Of a stretch of 64,000 nucleotides of DNA, positions 1-12,300 are shown piece by piece. The stretch is taken from the NCBI GenBank assembly GCA_963855995.1, contig OY979717.1:8571501-8635500 (forward strand). The letters run 5' to 3'. The position numbers and the translations under genes are program-made. The notes under the pieces are model-generated. The model saw only the letters and a list, made by a program, of their open reading frames with translations. It made no database searches and was not told the origin of the DNA. Positions within the stretch are counted from its first letter, which is position 1; each line of letters opens with the position of its first letter. Source of the stretch: Muricea muricata. Taxonomy: Eukaryota; Cnidaria; Anthozoa; Malacalcyonacea; Plexauridae.

Positions 1-11
1 ACTATTTCCAG

Positions 12-318
12 TGAGGATAAAAATGGCCAGCTTCCAATACATATCGCAGCAAGTGAAGGTCTACGAAACAACGTTGAACCTTTGTTACGAGAAGGACCCG
101 TTATTGATGCGGTCGATAAGTCTGGGCAAACACCTTTAATGTTAGCAGCTAAGAATGGTTTTCCTAATCTCGTATCATACCTACTCTCTAAAAAGGCAAA
201 CTGGAATATGAAAGATAGAGATAAGAAAACGGCATTTGATTTGGCAGTCTTGCGCGCACGACCAAAGGTTGTCCAAGTATTTTTTGATGAAGACAGTGAC
301 AAAGAGTGCTGGAAAAAG
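12..318 (+). CDS. gene A exon: ankyrin repeats
   Basis: An acceptor (tatttccag, ending at 11) and a donor (AAG|GTACGC at 319) bound 102 codons. Two ankyrin cores are visible: [11 protein letters not shown] and SGQTPLMLAAKNG followed by VSYLLSK. It matches gene B exon 41870-41576 residue for residue in most positions, which supports the acceptor at 11. Confidence 0.8.
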
Positions 319-3300
319 GTACGCAGCTGGATTGGACTTATTATCAGATACGTAGTTAGACTCGTCATAATTCGCTCGTTTATTATATGCAATCAGTAGT
401 TTTAATCAGCAAAAATCTGCATTATCCTTTGCTGATCTGCTCGGCAAACTGTGTTTGAGAAGCCTGAGCTCCCCTGCTTGCTGCATAATTTCCTGAAAAA
501 TTTGAAAGGTCTTTGAGTACAGTTAAATTCTCTCGAAGTTGGCAAACAAACGGTAGCATTCTGTCACTCGCTCAATCAGAACATGCTGTTTTGTACATCA
601 CTGCAGGCGGTAATTGCATGCTCTTTAAGTGTTGTATAGGAATTTTACGTCTCTGGAAACATATAGGATATAAAAAAGTAGACAATTTTGAAACGGCTCT
701 CAGCCTCGCGAAACGGCTTGAAGTATGAAGTTTTTTATTAATATACATTGCTTGGCTGCCTACGGCGTAGAATAAATTAAATAGAATATTTTGAAATTCA
801 AATGTTTCAAACCCAGGAGTGTTCGTATTTTGAAACACATTAAAATGGCCTGCGCGCGAAATTTAAATGCCTAAAAGAAATTGGTAGGAAGAAAATATGT
901 TAGGTGTTTTACCGCTGTTCAAAATTTCAAAAAATTTTATTGAGTTTTTAAAAGCCATTTCAAACGTCGTGCAAACGTATATTTTTCTCAATTTGCACGA
1001 AGCTAATTTGGCTAAAAATATGGAAGTTCGCGCGACGTTTTGAACGGCTTAGACTCGAGCAAATTTCTGAAATTTTGTATAGCAATGCGACATCTGACAA
1101 ATGTTCCACCTACCAAGTCAAAAGTACTTTCAAGCCTTTACGTTTTGCGCGCAAGGCATATTTAAAGTGCATATGTCATAATCACCTTTTTTTTTCAAAA
1201 ATTCACAGTGACGAGACGATTCGAATGAAATATACCATTCTTCGAACAGATAAATACTTCCAGAGTTTGGGTTCAAATTTGAGCTTTTGAAATCATGGCC
1301 GGGAGAAAAGAGGCTGGGTCGAATTAGCTCTGTGACGTCATACCGGGAACACGTCTCAATACCGCATATAAAAACAATACAAAAATATAGTCATGTTCGA
1401 GGCAAAAAATAGTCAAAAATAATTACTTTTGGGGGATATTTGTTTGTATATGAACTTGTACATTCAAGGCGACTGAAAACCCATCATTGTACCTTGGAAA
1501 CTGAAGGAAATAGCTCGAATTGAGAGATTTGAGTCAAATGCAACGTTAGCATTAGTTTGGCGTCATGTGTCACATAACTCGTCTGTTTACAAAGGGAATT
1601 CTTCGCTTTGAACCTGTAAAAGCACATTGGACAAGGTGATATACAGGCATGAATACACAGAACACAAGGATATTAAATCGCTAGCTGAGTAGGCGCATGA
1701 AAAAGTTAAATGGCGCAAGTATCATAACAATTTTGACTGTGCTTATGTTAATCACCACGAATATTTGGGATATATACTTCTGCTAATCGTGTAAACGTTG
1801 TCTGGTTAAAATATTCATTTCTCACAAGCTTTTGACTGGCAATGCAGTCTGCAGTCTTCGATGGGTAAATTAAATTCGAATGCTTGCAACAATGAATCTT
1901 TATGTGTTTTATACATTGGATATATTATTTATCAGTGTATCTCTCTCTATATATAGCAAATTTTGACAGTAGAGTAAATGTCAGCATTTGGATGAGCTTT
2001 TTATTTTCCTGTATCACATGCATCATTGTGCAACTGCTTAATCTAACTGTAGTGTATCTCAATATTTTTTACCTTTAGGTTTAGGTTTATTACTATATTC
2101 GTAAATAAGGTGGTTGTAGAAGCCTAATATGGCCCGACAGTATACTTTTCGATCTCTTTCTATACCTCACGCAGTCATAATAATAAAGTATTACATACAT
2201 AAAAATAACACGTATTCAGCATCCAATGTGGCAATTTGATAAAGCTTTGCGTCTAAATTTATATGGGCAAGCTGATGTGTGTACAAATATACTGCAAACA
2301 ACATAAGAAGTATGCTCTTTACGGTAACTACATCAACGAAGAAAACACGAGTGCTTGCGACTTTTTCACGCGTCTACTCAGCTAGCGATTCAATATCCTT
2401 GTGTTCTATGTATTCATGCCATATCACCTTGTCCGGTACTTTTACAGCTTCAAGGCGAAGAACTCCTTGTAAACAGACGCGTTATGTGACACATGACGCC
2501 TAACTAATGCCAACGTTGCATTTGACTCAATTCTCTCAATTTCAGCTGTTTTCTTCAGTTTCCAAGATACAATGATGAGCTTTCAGTCACCTTGAATGTA
2601 CAAGTTCATATACAAACAAGTATCCCCCAAAAGTAATTATTTTTGGTTATTTTTTGCTTCACATATGACAATATTTTTGTATTGTTTTTATATGCAGTGT
2701 TGAGACCAATCTCGTTCCCCGAGCCTGCGATCCCTTGGGAAGGAAACGGAGGCTCTGGGATAATCCGTGATCGACGGTTAGGGCTATTTCAGATCCGTCA
2801 GAGCACCTAGTCACCTAAACTCAGGTTAGGGTTAGGGATGGGGTTAGGGTTAGGGCTTAAATACAATTTTTAATGCAATTATTTTAGCGAGTTTCTTTGG
2901 CGCAGTGGGTAGAGGCCATAGATATAGTAGACCTAGATTGCTGACGTATACCTAGCGCGCGTGACCCCCAATAGAAGAATCCAAGATGGCGTCGCAACCG
3001 GGCAAAAAAACTAGGAATAGTATTACGAAAAACAGGTTTTTGGGCTTTTTTGATCGTTTAACTGCTGCGAATCACGTTCAACTGGACTTTTTTGAAAATG
3101 AGTCACTCTTGCGGAGGTTTTGAACCTGAAATGAGACGAGTGGGCTGGATTCTTACAAAATTATCGTTCGCTGAAGATTCCAAGGAGTGGACGTTTTGAC
3201 CGGTTCTGTTAGTTTGCGTGGATTATTGCACTTTTAACACTTCGAATCACGATCGATGGCGTATATTTAGGAAACGATGTTTATTATCTATGTTTTAATT

Positions 3301-6300
3301 GTGAAAAGGAAAGCGTTTGCCGAATTTTATGAAAAAATATCGTGGGTTAATTTCCTCAGTATCAGCAGCTATACGCCGGCTATTATGACTGCACATCCAC
3401 CTCCACCAGGAAGGTAGAATTTTGTTTGTTTGTTCATTATGGTTTTTATGAGTTTATGGGAAATGATTGTTTGTGTAGAATCTGCTGACAAAGTAGCACA
3501 AATGTAAAAACAAATGATTTAAATAAGTATGAAAGAAACCCATGTTTCCAATTGGTTTCTATTGATTTATGATTATTGATATCAAAACATATAATTTGTG
3601 TAAATCTGAGAAGCTAAGCATAGTTTTAGAGACTCATGATATTATTAAAGTGTACGTGAACATGCATGGGGCTTGATAACATGCATAAATCAAATTAACA
3701 TTTAATATACTTGAAGTAAAGATCTGTTAAAATGTTAAATGACCAGGTTTTGTGTCATCAAAACTCAGAAAGTGTCTGGTATTATAAATTATAGATGTAC
3801 AGCTTAATAAAGTTCAAAATACATATTGCTGGTTGCCAATGTGCTTCTGATTTTGCTCAAAATCAATTACAATATTGAAATCTGCACATGAAAATCTCAC
3901 CATTTGTCAACAAGCTGTGCCTGTGACAAATGTGTTGCAAAGATGAAAACAAGTTGTGAAATGCTGTAATTTTTTAAAGCTCCTGTAAGCTTGTTAACAA
4001 GACATTTATAAATGCTTGTAAATGTGTGGGAATGTAAACACAATTTTTGCAAAACAGTTTATTATAAAATCAGATATTCTTTAGGATTGCTACAGAGATA
4101 ATTAAGCAATATAACTTGCTACAGAGATAATTAAGCAATATAACTTGCTACAGAGATAATTAAGTAATATTGACTTCTGCCTATTGGTATCAATTTTCAT
4201 TTGTAATAAATATGACATCTCTGCAAGCCCAAAGCAGAACTCCGCATGTCCATTATTAGCTTATCCCAACTTAAAGTCAATCATGCTGCCTCCTGCAAAA
4301 CTTGTAGTGTACCAGTACTGAAGGACTTTACGCAGATGTTCAATTTCACATTTAATACTAAGCAAAAATCAAAATAACACTCAAAATCAAAATCACTAGA
4401 AGTAGTAATTTGCAAAAAAGTTAAATTTACTACAAGAACATACTAAACAACCAGTTGTCTACTCCAGAAGTCTTTAACGAACGATATTTGATATATGATA
4501 AACATCGTTTTCTAAATATATGCGATCGGTCGTGATTCGAAGTGTTAAAAGTCCAAGAATCCACGCAAACTAACGAAACCGGTCAAAACGTCCACTCCTT
4601 GAAATCTTTATCGAACGATAATTTTGTAAGAATCTAGCCCACTCTTCTCATTTTGCGCTCAAAACCTCCGCAATAGTGATCTATTTTCAAAAAAGTCCAG
4701 TTGAAGGTGATTCGCAGCAATTAAACCATCAAAAAAGCTCAAAAACCTGTTTTTCGTAATACTATTCCTAATGTTTTTGCCCGGTTGCAACGCCATCTTG
4801 GATTCTTCTATTGGGAGTCACGCGCGCTAGGTATACGTCAGCAATCTAGGTCTACTATATCTATGGTAGAGGCGTTCTGTTACATAGCTCGAGCAGCGCT
4901 GGTTCCAGGACCCGTTGGGTCGCTTTTTTATTTATGTTTTTTTTCACATTTTTTTCAAAGTTTTTCTCGTCCTTAAAATTTTTTCTCGTTCATAACATAT
5001 TACTCATCCTTAAACACATTTAAAAAATATTTAAAACGAAAAAAGCCGTTGAAATAGTTGTTACTAGTCAATATACAATTAGCCTGCGGGCAGGAGGTGC
5101 TCTGACGGATCTGAAATAACCCTGACCGTGATGGTTAGGGGTGATCGACATACAAAAAACTGTATGTCGCCCGTACTGCGCATGCGTAGGAAATAAGCCT
5201 CAAAAGCATTTTTCTAAAGTTTTTTGGAACAGTATTTGTGCTATTTTGTTTGTAATATCAGTGGAAAATATTATTTTATTTCATTCTGTGCTGGACGAAG
5301 CGTGGGTAAGAAGAATCTCAAATTGAAGGAGTGTCAATACAAAGCGGTAAAGGCTGTTGTTGTCGACCGGAAAGACGCGATTTGTATCTTGCCTACTGGT
5401 TATGGAAAGTCAATTATATACCAGCTTCTTCCCTTCGTCTTATTGAACTATTTATTTGCAACGCATGCGCAGTACGGGCGACATACAGTTTTTTGTATGT
5501 CGATCACGGATTATCCCAGAGCCTCCGTTTCCTTCCCAAGGGATCGCAGGCTCGGGGAACGAGATTGTGTTGAGACGTGTTCCCGGTATGACGTCACAGA
5601 GCTAATTCGACCCAGCCTCTTTTCTCCCGGCCATAATTTCAAAAACCCAATTTTTGGCGTGTTTGAAGCCGAATATCTCTGGGAGTATTTATCCGTTCGA
5701 AGAATGGTATACAGCATTCGAATCGTGTTGTTATGGCGGGTTTTTGGAAAAAGAATAGTGATCATGCCAGGTATTGAAGTTTTAATTACTTTCTCACTTT
5801 TTTGTTTATTCTGGATTATAAGTACCAAAACAATTTATTTTAATAAAAAAAACATCGTATATTGAGGCGCTTCGCGAAACAGAGAGCGATTTCAGATTTG
5901 TCTGCACTTTTGATACACCCGGTATATGGAATTCCTATAAACACAAAATTGTTTTCCGTACTCACTACGTTGGATTATTAGTATGTTTTGAAAATGTTAT
6001 GTTAATATTTTATCTCATATTTAGCATGAAATATAGAAATATTTGATAATAAGGTGATCAATCAGACAGGTCGATCTTTTTTACAGTTTTCGTATAAGCA
6101 CATAACTGTCGAGAGCGTGTGCCGAACGCAGGCAAAGTAATTTCACGAGCGTGTTCGTGAACATCTTTTTTCGAAAAAAGGCGTACGTGTGTGTTTCAAA
6201 CAAGATTTGATTAAAACGTATCAGATATTTCTTTAATAAATTCATCCTTGCTCTGATTGTCTGCCATTTCATAAAAGAAATTCTGTAATTATAAGATTCC

Positions 6301-9300
6301 TGCCCCGAAAATGCGTTTTTTGCTTACGATTGCATGACAATGTCTCCGGGACTGCACCTGAGTGTATCTTGTCGAGACTTGCGCAAGCGTCGCGAACAGT
6401 TGCCGTTTGTCGCTACAAAATCGCGGGTACCATATGACCTGTATAGTGGGTGCCCATTTCTGGAAATTGACAACACTTCGTGACAGTTGTAACCATATGG
6501 ACTAAGCTCAGCTTGGCCCGTTCACAAATTAAACGAGATTTTGCCGGATATTAATTGCACGACCAACAAAATTGTATTCTGATCTTATTATATTCTGATT
6601 TTTGCAACTTTGTTTTAAATACATTATATAATTTTGCAGGTGGTGAAATCTTATTGCGATGACCCTGAAGGCTGCTTGGCAGAAATGGTTCAAAGTATGC
6701 CTGAAATGGCGAAATTATTGTTGGATAAGTGTATAACTACCAGAGAAGAAACTGGTGATATCCAGTACGATTTCTTTTGTCTTGAGTCACAAGGTAATTC
6801 AGTAAAGAGTGTGAAATTAAACGTAGTCTTCGGTTAATGCAGGCACATATTCTGTGGTCATTCTGTGGTTACTGTGACATAACTTCATTTGTTGCTTGAA
6901 ATATACAGGGCAACTTCTTTCTATACAGTTCTCTGAACCAAGGCAATCTAGAGGAAAGTTTTCTTAAAATCGCTGTTTACTTGGCATTTCTCTACTACTC
7001 CTTAAAAATTCTCACATGTGTACTTGCCAGAAGTGAGGTTACGTATAATAAAATATAGCTAATATAATAAACTTATATAATCCCTATAAATTATCTGCTG
7101 TGCTCTGCTCTGCTCTTCTACACATCCACACTCTGTTCTGCTCTGTTTTGTATATATTGGTTTGTATCTGGTAGGAAAAGGAGACTCTGATCAAGAAAGT
7201 AGCTGTCCTCGTTTCAAAGCTCTGGAAGTGATGGTAAAAAACAAATCCGATATTTGCCTTCGTCATCAAGTAGCTGTGAAGTATGTTGATAGAAAATGGA
7301 TACAACGAGGATTCAAATACACTATAGGTTTAATACTGGTGAATTTGCTGTTTCATGTATGTCTTATGCTTTATACAACGCGAGTAATTGTCGCCGAGAG
7401 AAAGCGTACAAAAATGAGACGTAAGTACTTTCGCTAAAAGTTCGGCCACTTTTATCACTATAAATTACTTCCTCACCAATGACCAACTACATATTTAGAG
7501 GCAATTTTGCTAAATAAAAGCGATCTGAAGCGAGATAAATAATGCTGTCCGAAATTATGTATCCAATAATTCACATATTCTAAAAACAACCATGCACTGA
7601 GTAAATGTAACCATTTAATTTGCAGACGATCAAGGCAGAAATGTAACGATTAACGCGCTTGATAGAAAAGAACCAAATGATTCTGAAATGATGATACTAA
7701 GAGTAATAATGTTGATTATCGCAGTGGGGATTTTATTGAAAGACGCTACAGAGGTAAAAAACCGTTATAGGCCTACTGATATGTTATTAAATTTTAGAGA
7801 GAATGATACCAAGGATTTTTGCAAGTTGTTGTATTCATGGAAAAACATGCGAAAAAACAGCATCGGTTTGGAATGCGTCTTATTTAATTTGATAAGCACT
7901 GTTCATCTTGACAATGAAGGGCGCAGACGTCTTTCATGGGTTCGAGGAAAGTGTTGTTAATTAGATTAGCTAAATCTATTGGTGATAAATGATCTGCGTA
8001 TTCTTATTGGAGCTGGGAAGAGAAATCTGTAGGATTATAAGTTGGGGCCATGCCACATAGACGTTTCACCTTTGTACGTATTTACTTTGTTCCGATAAGA
8101 AGCGCGTTGTCGTTGTTTAATCAAGCGTTTGATATCTTTAGTAATCCACGGTCGGTTGTTACTATAGAAGATTACTGCTTATTCAGGCATGATGTAGTTG
8201 TAACCTGTAATGATAATTCCAGTGAACAGTTCATTTTTTCACTACTGTTAGAGAGCCGGTCAAGAAGGTGCCAGTCGATTTGGCTTAAATAATTGCCAAA
8301 CATTTGTTTTTGAGATGGTCGAGTGTCTCTTTTATAGATAACTTTCTTGGTAGTAGGATTGGATTCTCTCTGCTTTGGGTATAAAGTTATAAGCGTTAGG
8401 CTCACAGAAGGAGTGCCGATTTGTCAATACAAGGTTCAGTGTCTTCATGCCACAAGTGGGCAGATGTACTAGTTGCTTAAGTTGAAACTGGCGAGACAAA
8501 TTCTTGATATTAAACGGTTAAAATCTCCAGCAATGATAATACCGCAACCAGAGAGGAAACCCTCAATATCTGTTAAAATTTTGATAAATATTCCAGCATA
8601 TCGCTATCATTTGCACTTGGGTGATGATAAATTGTTGCAGCTACTATACATAGAGATTACTTCATGGTTGGTGAGTGCGTACGATTTTTATTCACGAGTT
8701 TGCGCGAACGAGTGAGTTTAGCGATCCTTCACAACGAGTGAATAGAGAGGTTCAGATTTGACTTCCACTACCACTACCGCTGCCTTTTCCCGATTTTTAA
8801 ACAATTTGATTGGTTAATCGGGTAGGTCCAACACGTTTGATTGGCTGAAAGATAGATTTAGGTAGCGGTAGAGGTATTGGAAGCCAAGTCTGAGCCTCTC
8901 TAATAATAAAAATCGTACAAACGAACCAACCATGAAGTAATTTGTTTATTATATGAGTATAAAGATGATTGTATAGAGATGCGGATATATGACACTGACA
9001 AAAACAAACAAAGTCAATCTAGATATGGCCTGGAGACTCGGCCAGCGTCTTTGTTCTATCTTTTTGTTCGTGTTTATGCAGACTTGTGCACGGTGAAGAC
9101 AATGAATTTTTGGTATAATGAAGCCATCGTCCAATAGCGTTGCCTCGCCGAAGCATTCAACCGTACTATTGAAATATTAATAAGCAAAACTTCAAAAGAT
9201 TTGTGCACAGTGAGGCCAACTCAACATAAAATGATAGCTCATTATAAACGCTTTGAAGTTCGCCGGGTTTCCAGACTATGTCTTGATTGACTATGAACAA

Positions 9301-12300
9301 ACACACAAGCAAAATATCAATATGGAATTTCTTACCATTTATTGCTTTGTTTTCTTGCTGAAGATGACACCGTGAGGTTCATTTTAAGTTAATGAGGGCA
9401 CTAATGTCGTCTTTATGATTTTAGGTGGTTGTTTTATCAGTGAAATTGTCTTAAATCTCTCTTTTCGGTGAGCCAAAAAAAAATACTTGTAAAATCCAGT
9501 GAACTCAAATAAGACTGGAACGATACCTTCGGGTAAATAGCCTGAGCTTTAGGTATAAAACACGCGTGTTTTCTGCGTGGGCTTCGCGGGAGCTGAAAAA
9601 TGACTAAAGTTTTCCGATCGATGTTTTTCAATTTTTGCACCTAAATGCTGATTTTGACGGTAAATACCCTACCTAAAAACTAAAAACTAGACGAAAAGGT
9701 AAGATTAATTCAACTGCAGTCCATATTATTCTGTGTTTTGTTCAAATCCCTCATAGGTGGTCGAGAAAAACAAAAGTTTGCTTGTGTTTCTCCACGGGGT
9801 TTTTTCTGAACTTGAATTTCATTCGACAAATAACTTTGCTTTTTATGATGAACTGTTTCTAAAATATGGTTATTCTGAAAGACCACTTGCTATAATTTCT
9901 AGAGCCATTGGGAAAGCCGTACTAAAAAAAAATAGTCGGCCGAAAATATGAAATTTTCACATGAGATGATGCCGATTTTTCATACGGAATTCAGTAATAT
10001 TTCCGCGCAGGGGCCTGGATCATACCTACAAGACGAGCTTTAATTTCCGCCATCTTGGCTTCAAAATTTCAGCTCCACGTAGCGTTCCAGTCTTATTTGA
10101 GTTCACTGGTAAAATCAGACTCCATGTTTACATTAGCCTGCGAGCAGGTGTTGCCCGTTCAGGTCAGCCAATCAAAACGCTGAACGATAAATTTTCACCA
10201 GTAAAAAAACATCGTTCGTCCAATCAAAGGCCGTGAACGATGTTTTTTTCACCGAGTGCATGAAATTTTATCGTTCTTGATGCCGATTGGCTATTGCTAA
10301 TTCGGAACGACTATTAAGCACAGCCATATCGATGAATAAATCTCTATACTCATATAATAAATGGGATTCCTCTTGGGAGCCTCGAAGGTCTTAATTGCAT
10401 CCAGAGAACTTCAAATTAAGATTAGGACTTTCAATTTTTTGGAGATGTTAAATTTGATCTTAATACACTTCTTAGAGAAGAAGCAAACTCCACCAGGTTC
10501 GGCCGAGGTGCGCCTCGGTTCGTCTTCAGATATTCTAACGCGGTAGTTCAACATGATTGTTTCCTATAGATTTCTTGAGCCACGTTTCTGTGATTAAAAT
10601 AATGTCAGGATTGTGTTTTGAAACGAGCAAACAAAATTCGTCAATTTTAGGGACCAAGGACATGACGGCTAGATACAAACTATATTTATTTATTTATATA
10701 TTATTTCCACGTCGTAATTAGTAGGTCCAAAAGTAACCCGAAAGAAATGTGGAGAAATATTAATCAATCGTAAAAATCTTCTGAAACAAAGAATATAACT
10801 TCTATAATATAATGATTTAATACAGTATAATATAATAAACTTGTATTAAACTGTTAAACTGTTTAAAAATGCTAGATGCGTAACCAGGATTAAACATAAT
10901 GAATCTATAGACGTTCTCTGGTTTAAATATTATTTATTAACAAGCTTTCGGCTGCCAGTCTGCAGCCTTCAATTCAAAATGGGTATGAACAGACGCCTAA
11001 AGATACTATTACATATACACGGTGTAAAATTACAAATAGAAGGGAAAGAATCATCGCTATAAGTTACGTCTATGTCAGCTACAGAAATATCCGAAAGTAA
11101 TTATTGTAACAAGAATCTGTCTTGTTCTGGCAAATGTTTGGCATTGTTATCTGTATTGATGGTAATAGCAGTGTGCCATGATTCCAATGTTCCTCTGTGT
11201 CGAAAATTTGCCCGGTCAATGATTTTGCAATTGGCAAAGTCGATGGCGTAGTCGTTATTCCACGCGTGTTTAGCTATGTTAGAGCCAACTTTGCATCTTA
11301 TAGCATTTCTAATATGTTCTTTCTTCCTTGTTTTTAATGATCTGCCCGTTTCTCCAATGTACGTCCATGAGCAATCAGCACAATTTATTTGATAAACACC
11401 GTTCGTTTGTTTTTCTTCGGATGGTCGGTCTTTGGGTGACGGAAGCATTTCAAAACCTCTACGGACACTCAACCAAATGCTTCCGTCACCCAAAGACCGA
11501 CCATCCGAAGAAAAACAAACGAACGTTGTTTATCAAATCAATCGTGCTGATTGCTCATGGAAGTACATTGGAGAAACGGGCAGATCATTAGAAACAAGGA
11601 AGAAAGAACATATTAGAAACGTTAAAAAATGCAAAGTTGGCTCTAACATAGCTAAACACGCGTGGGATACGACCACGCCATCGACTTTGCCAATTGCAAA
11701 ATCATTGACCGCGCAAATTTTCGACACAGAGGAACATTGGAATCATGGCACACTGCTATTACCATCAATACAGGTAACAATGCTAAACATTTGCCAGAAC
11801 AATACAGATTCTTGTTACAATAATTACTTTCGGATATTTCTGTAGCTGACATAGACGTAACTTATAGCGATGATTCTTTCCCTTCTATTTGTAATTTTAC
11901 ACCGTATATATGTAATAGTATCTTTAGGCGTCTGTTCATAGCCATTTTAATATAACCCGTTGAAGGCTGCAGACTGGCAGCCGAAAGCTTGTTAATAAAT
12001 AATATTTAAACCAGAGAACGTCTATAGATTCATTATGTTAAACTGTTAAAATAATTGATATAACCCTCACTAAAAAGGTAGATATTACTGACTAAACGTT
12101 TAATAATTAGTTTTCTAATATTGGAAAAGAGTGACCAAACGATTTACCTAATTCTTAATGATACTTAAAATGAACGTGAACTTTCTTATAAATTAATATA
12201 TTGGTTAGTTTGGGATTTTCTCAAAGTAAACAGTTTTTTAAAGTTTTCAAAACGTCTGTTTTTTTCTGCATAACATACTTACTCTGACTCATGTTTTGTT

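Larger units (their letters stand above)
2886..4940 (+). mobile_element. tRNA-derived SINE split by a TIR element
   Basis: If the TIR element 2917-4865 and one 8-bp duplicate are removed, the flanks join into a tRNA-like head with an A box (TGGCGCAGTGGGTAG, 2899-2913) and a B box (GGTTCCAGGACC, about 4901-4912), followed by T-rich sequence. The spacing of the two boxes is what a pol III internal promoter needs. The body beyond about 4940 is not recognised. Confidence 0.55.
1205..5745. repeat. nested palindrome: long inverted arms around other elements
   Basis: Sequence at about 1205-1352 plus 2707-2862 is the reverse complement of about 5085-5140 plus 5508-5745. The shared arm includes the words CCGGGAACACGTCTC and GATCGCAGGCTCGGGGAACG in opposite orientations. 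The left arm is interrupted by a TIR element (1353-2706), the right arm by another (5141-5507), and the middle holds a SINE split by a third (2917-4865). No intact ORF belongs to the outer arms. Confidence 0.7.
8943..10360. mobile_element. possible TIR-bounded insertion splitting the LINE
   Basis: TTTATTATATGAGTATA at 8943 is inverted near 10343-10360 (TATACTCATATAATAAA). The block separates the two LINE pieces (8045-8640 and 10365-10690) and contains the hAT-like element 9497-10108. No clear target duplication was seen, so its identity as one element is tentative. Confidence 0.4.
10894..12037. mobile_element. Penelope-like element, head-to-head palindrome of two 3' ends
   Basis: The left half (10894-11450) is the inverse of the right half (11475-12037), with a 24-bp non-repeated centre. 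Each half encodes the GIY-YIG C-terminal domain of a Penelope-like protein running outward and ends in the same terminal sequence, in which TGAAGGCTGCAGACTGGCAG is followed by CCGAAAGC. The reverse transcriptase is absent. It lies in the gene A intron before exon 12324. Confidence 0.75.

Noticed and set aside
3300-4480. Possible gene inside the 2917-4865 element
   Set aside because: AT-rich with no frame above chance and no family resemblance.
5224-5865. 213-codon plus-strand frame as a gene
   Set aside because: Only about 45 residues resemble a helicase. The rest crosses a MITE end and the outer repeat arm.
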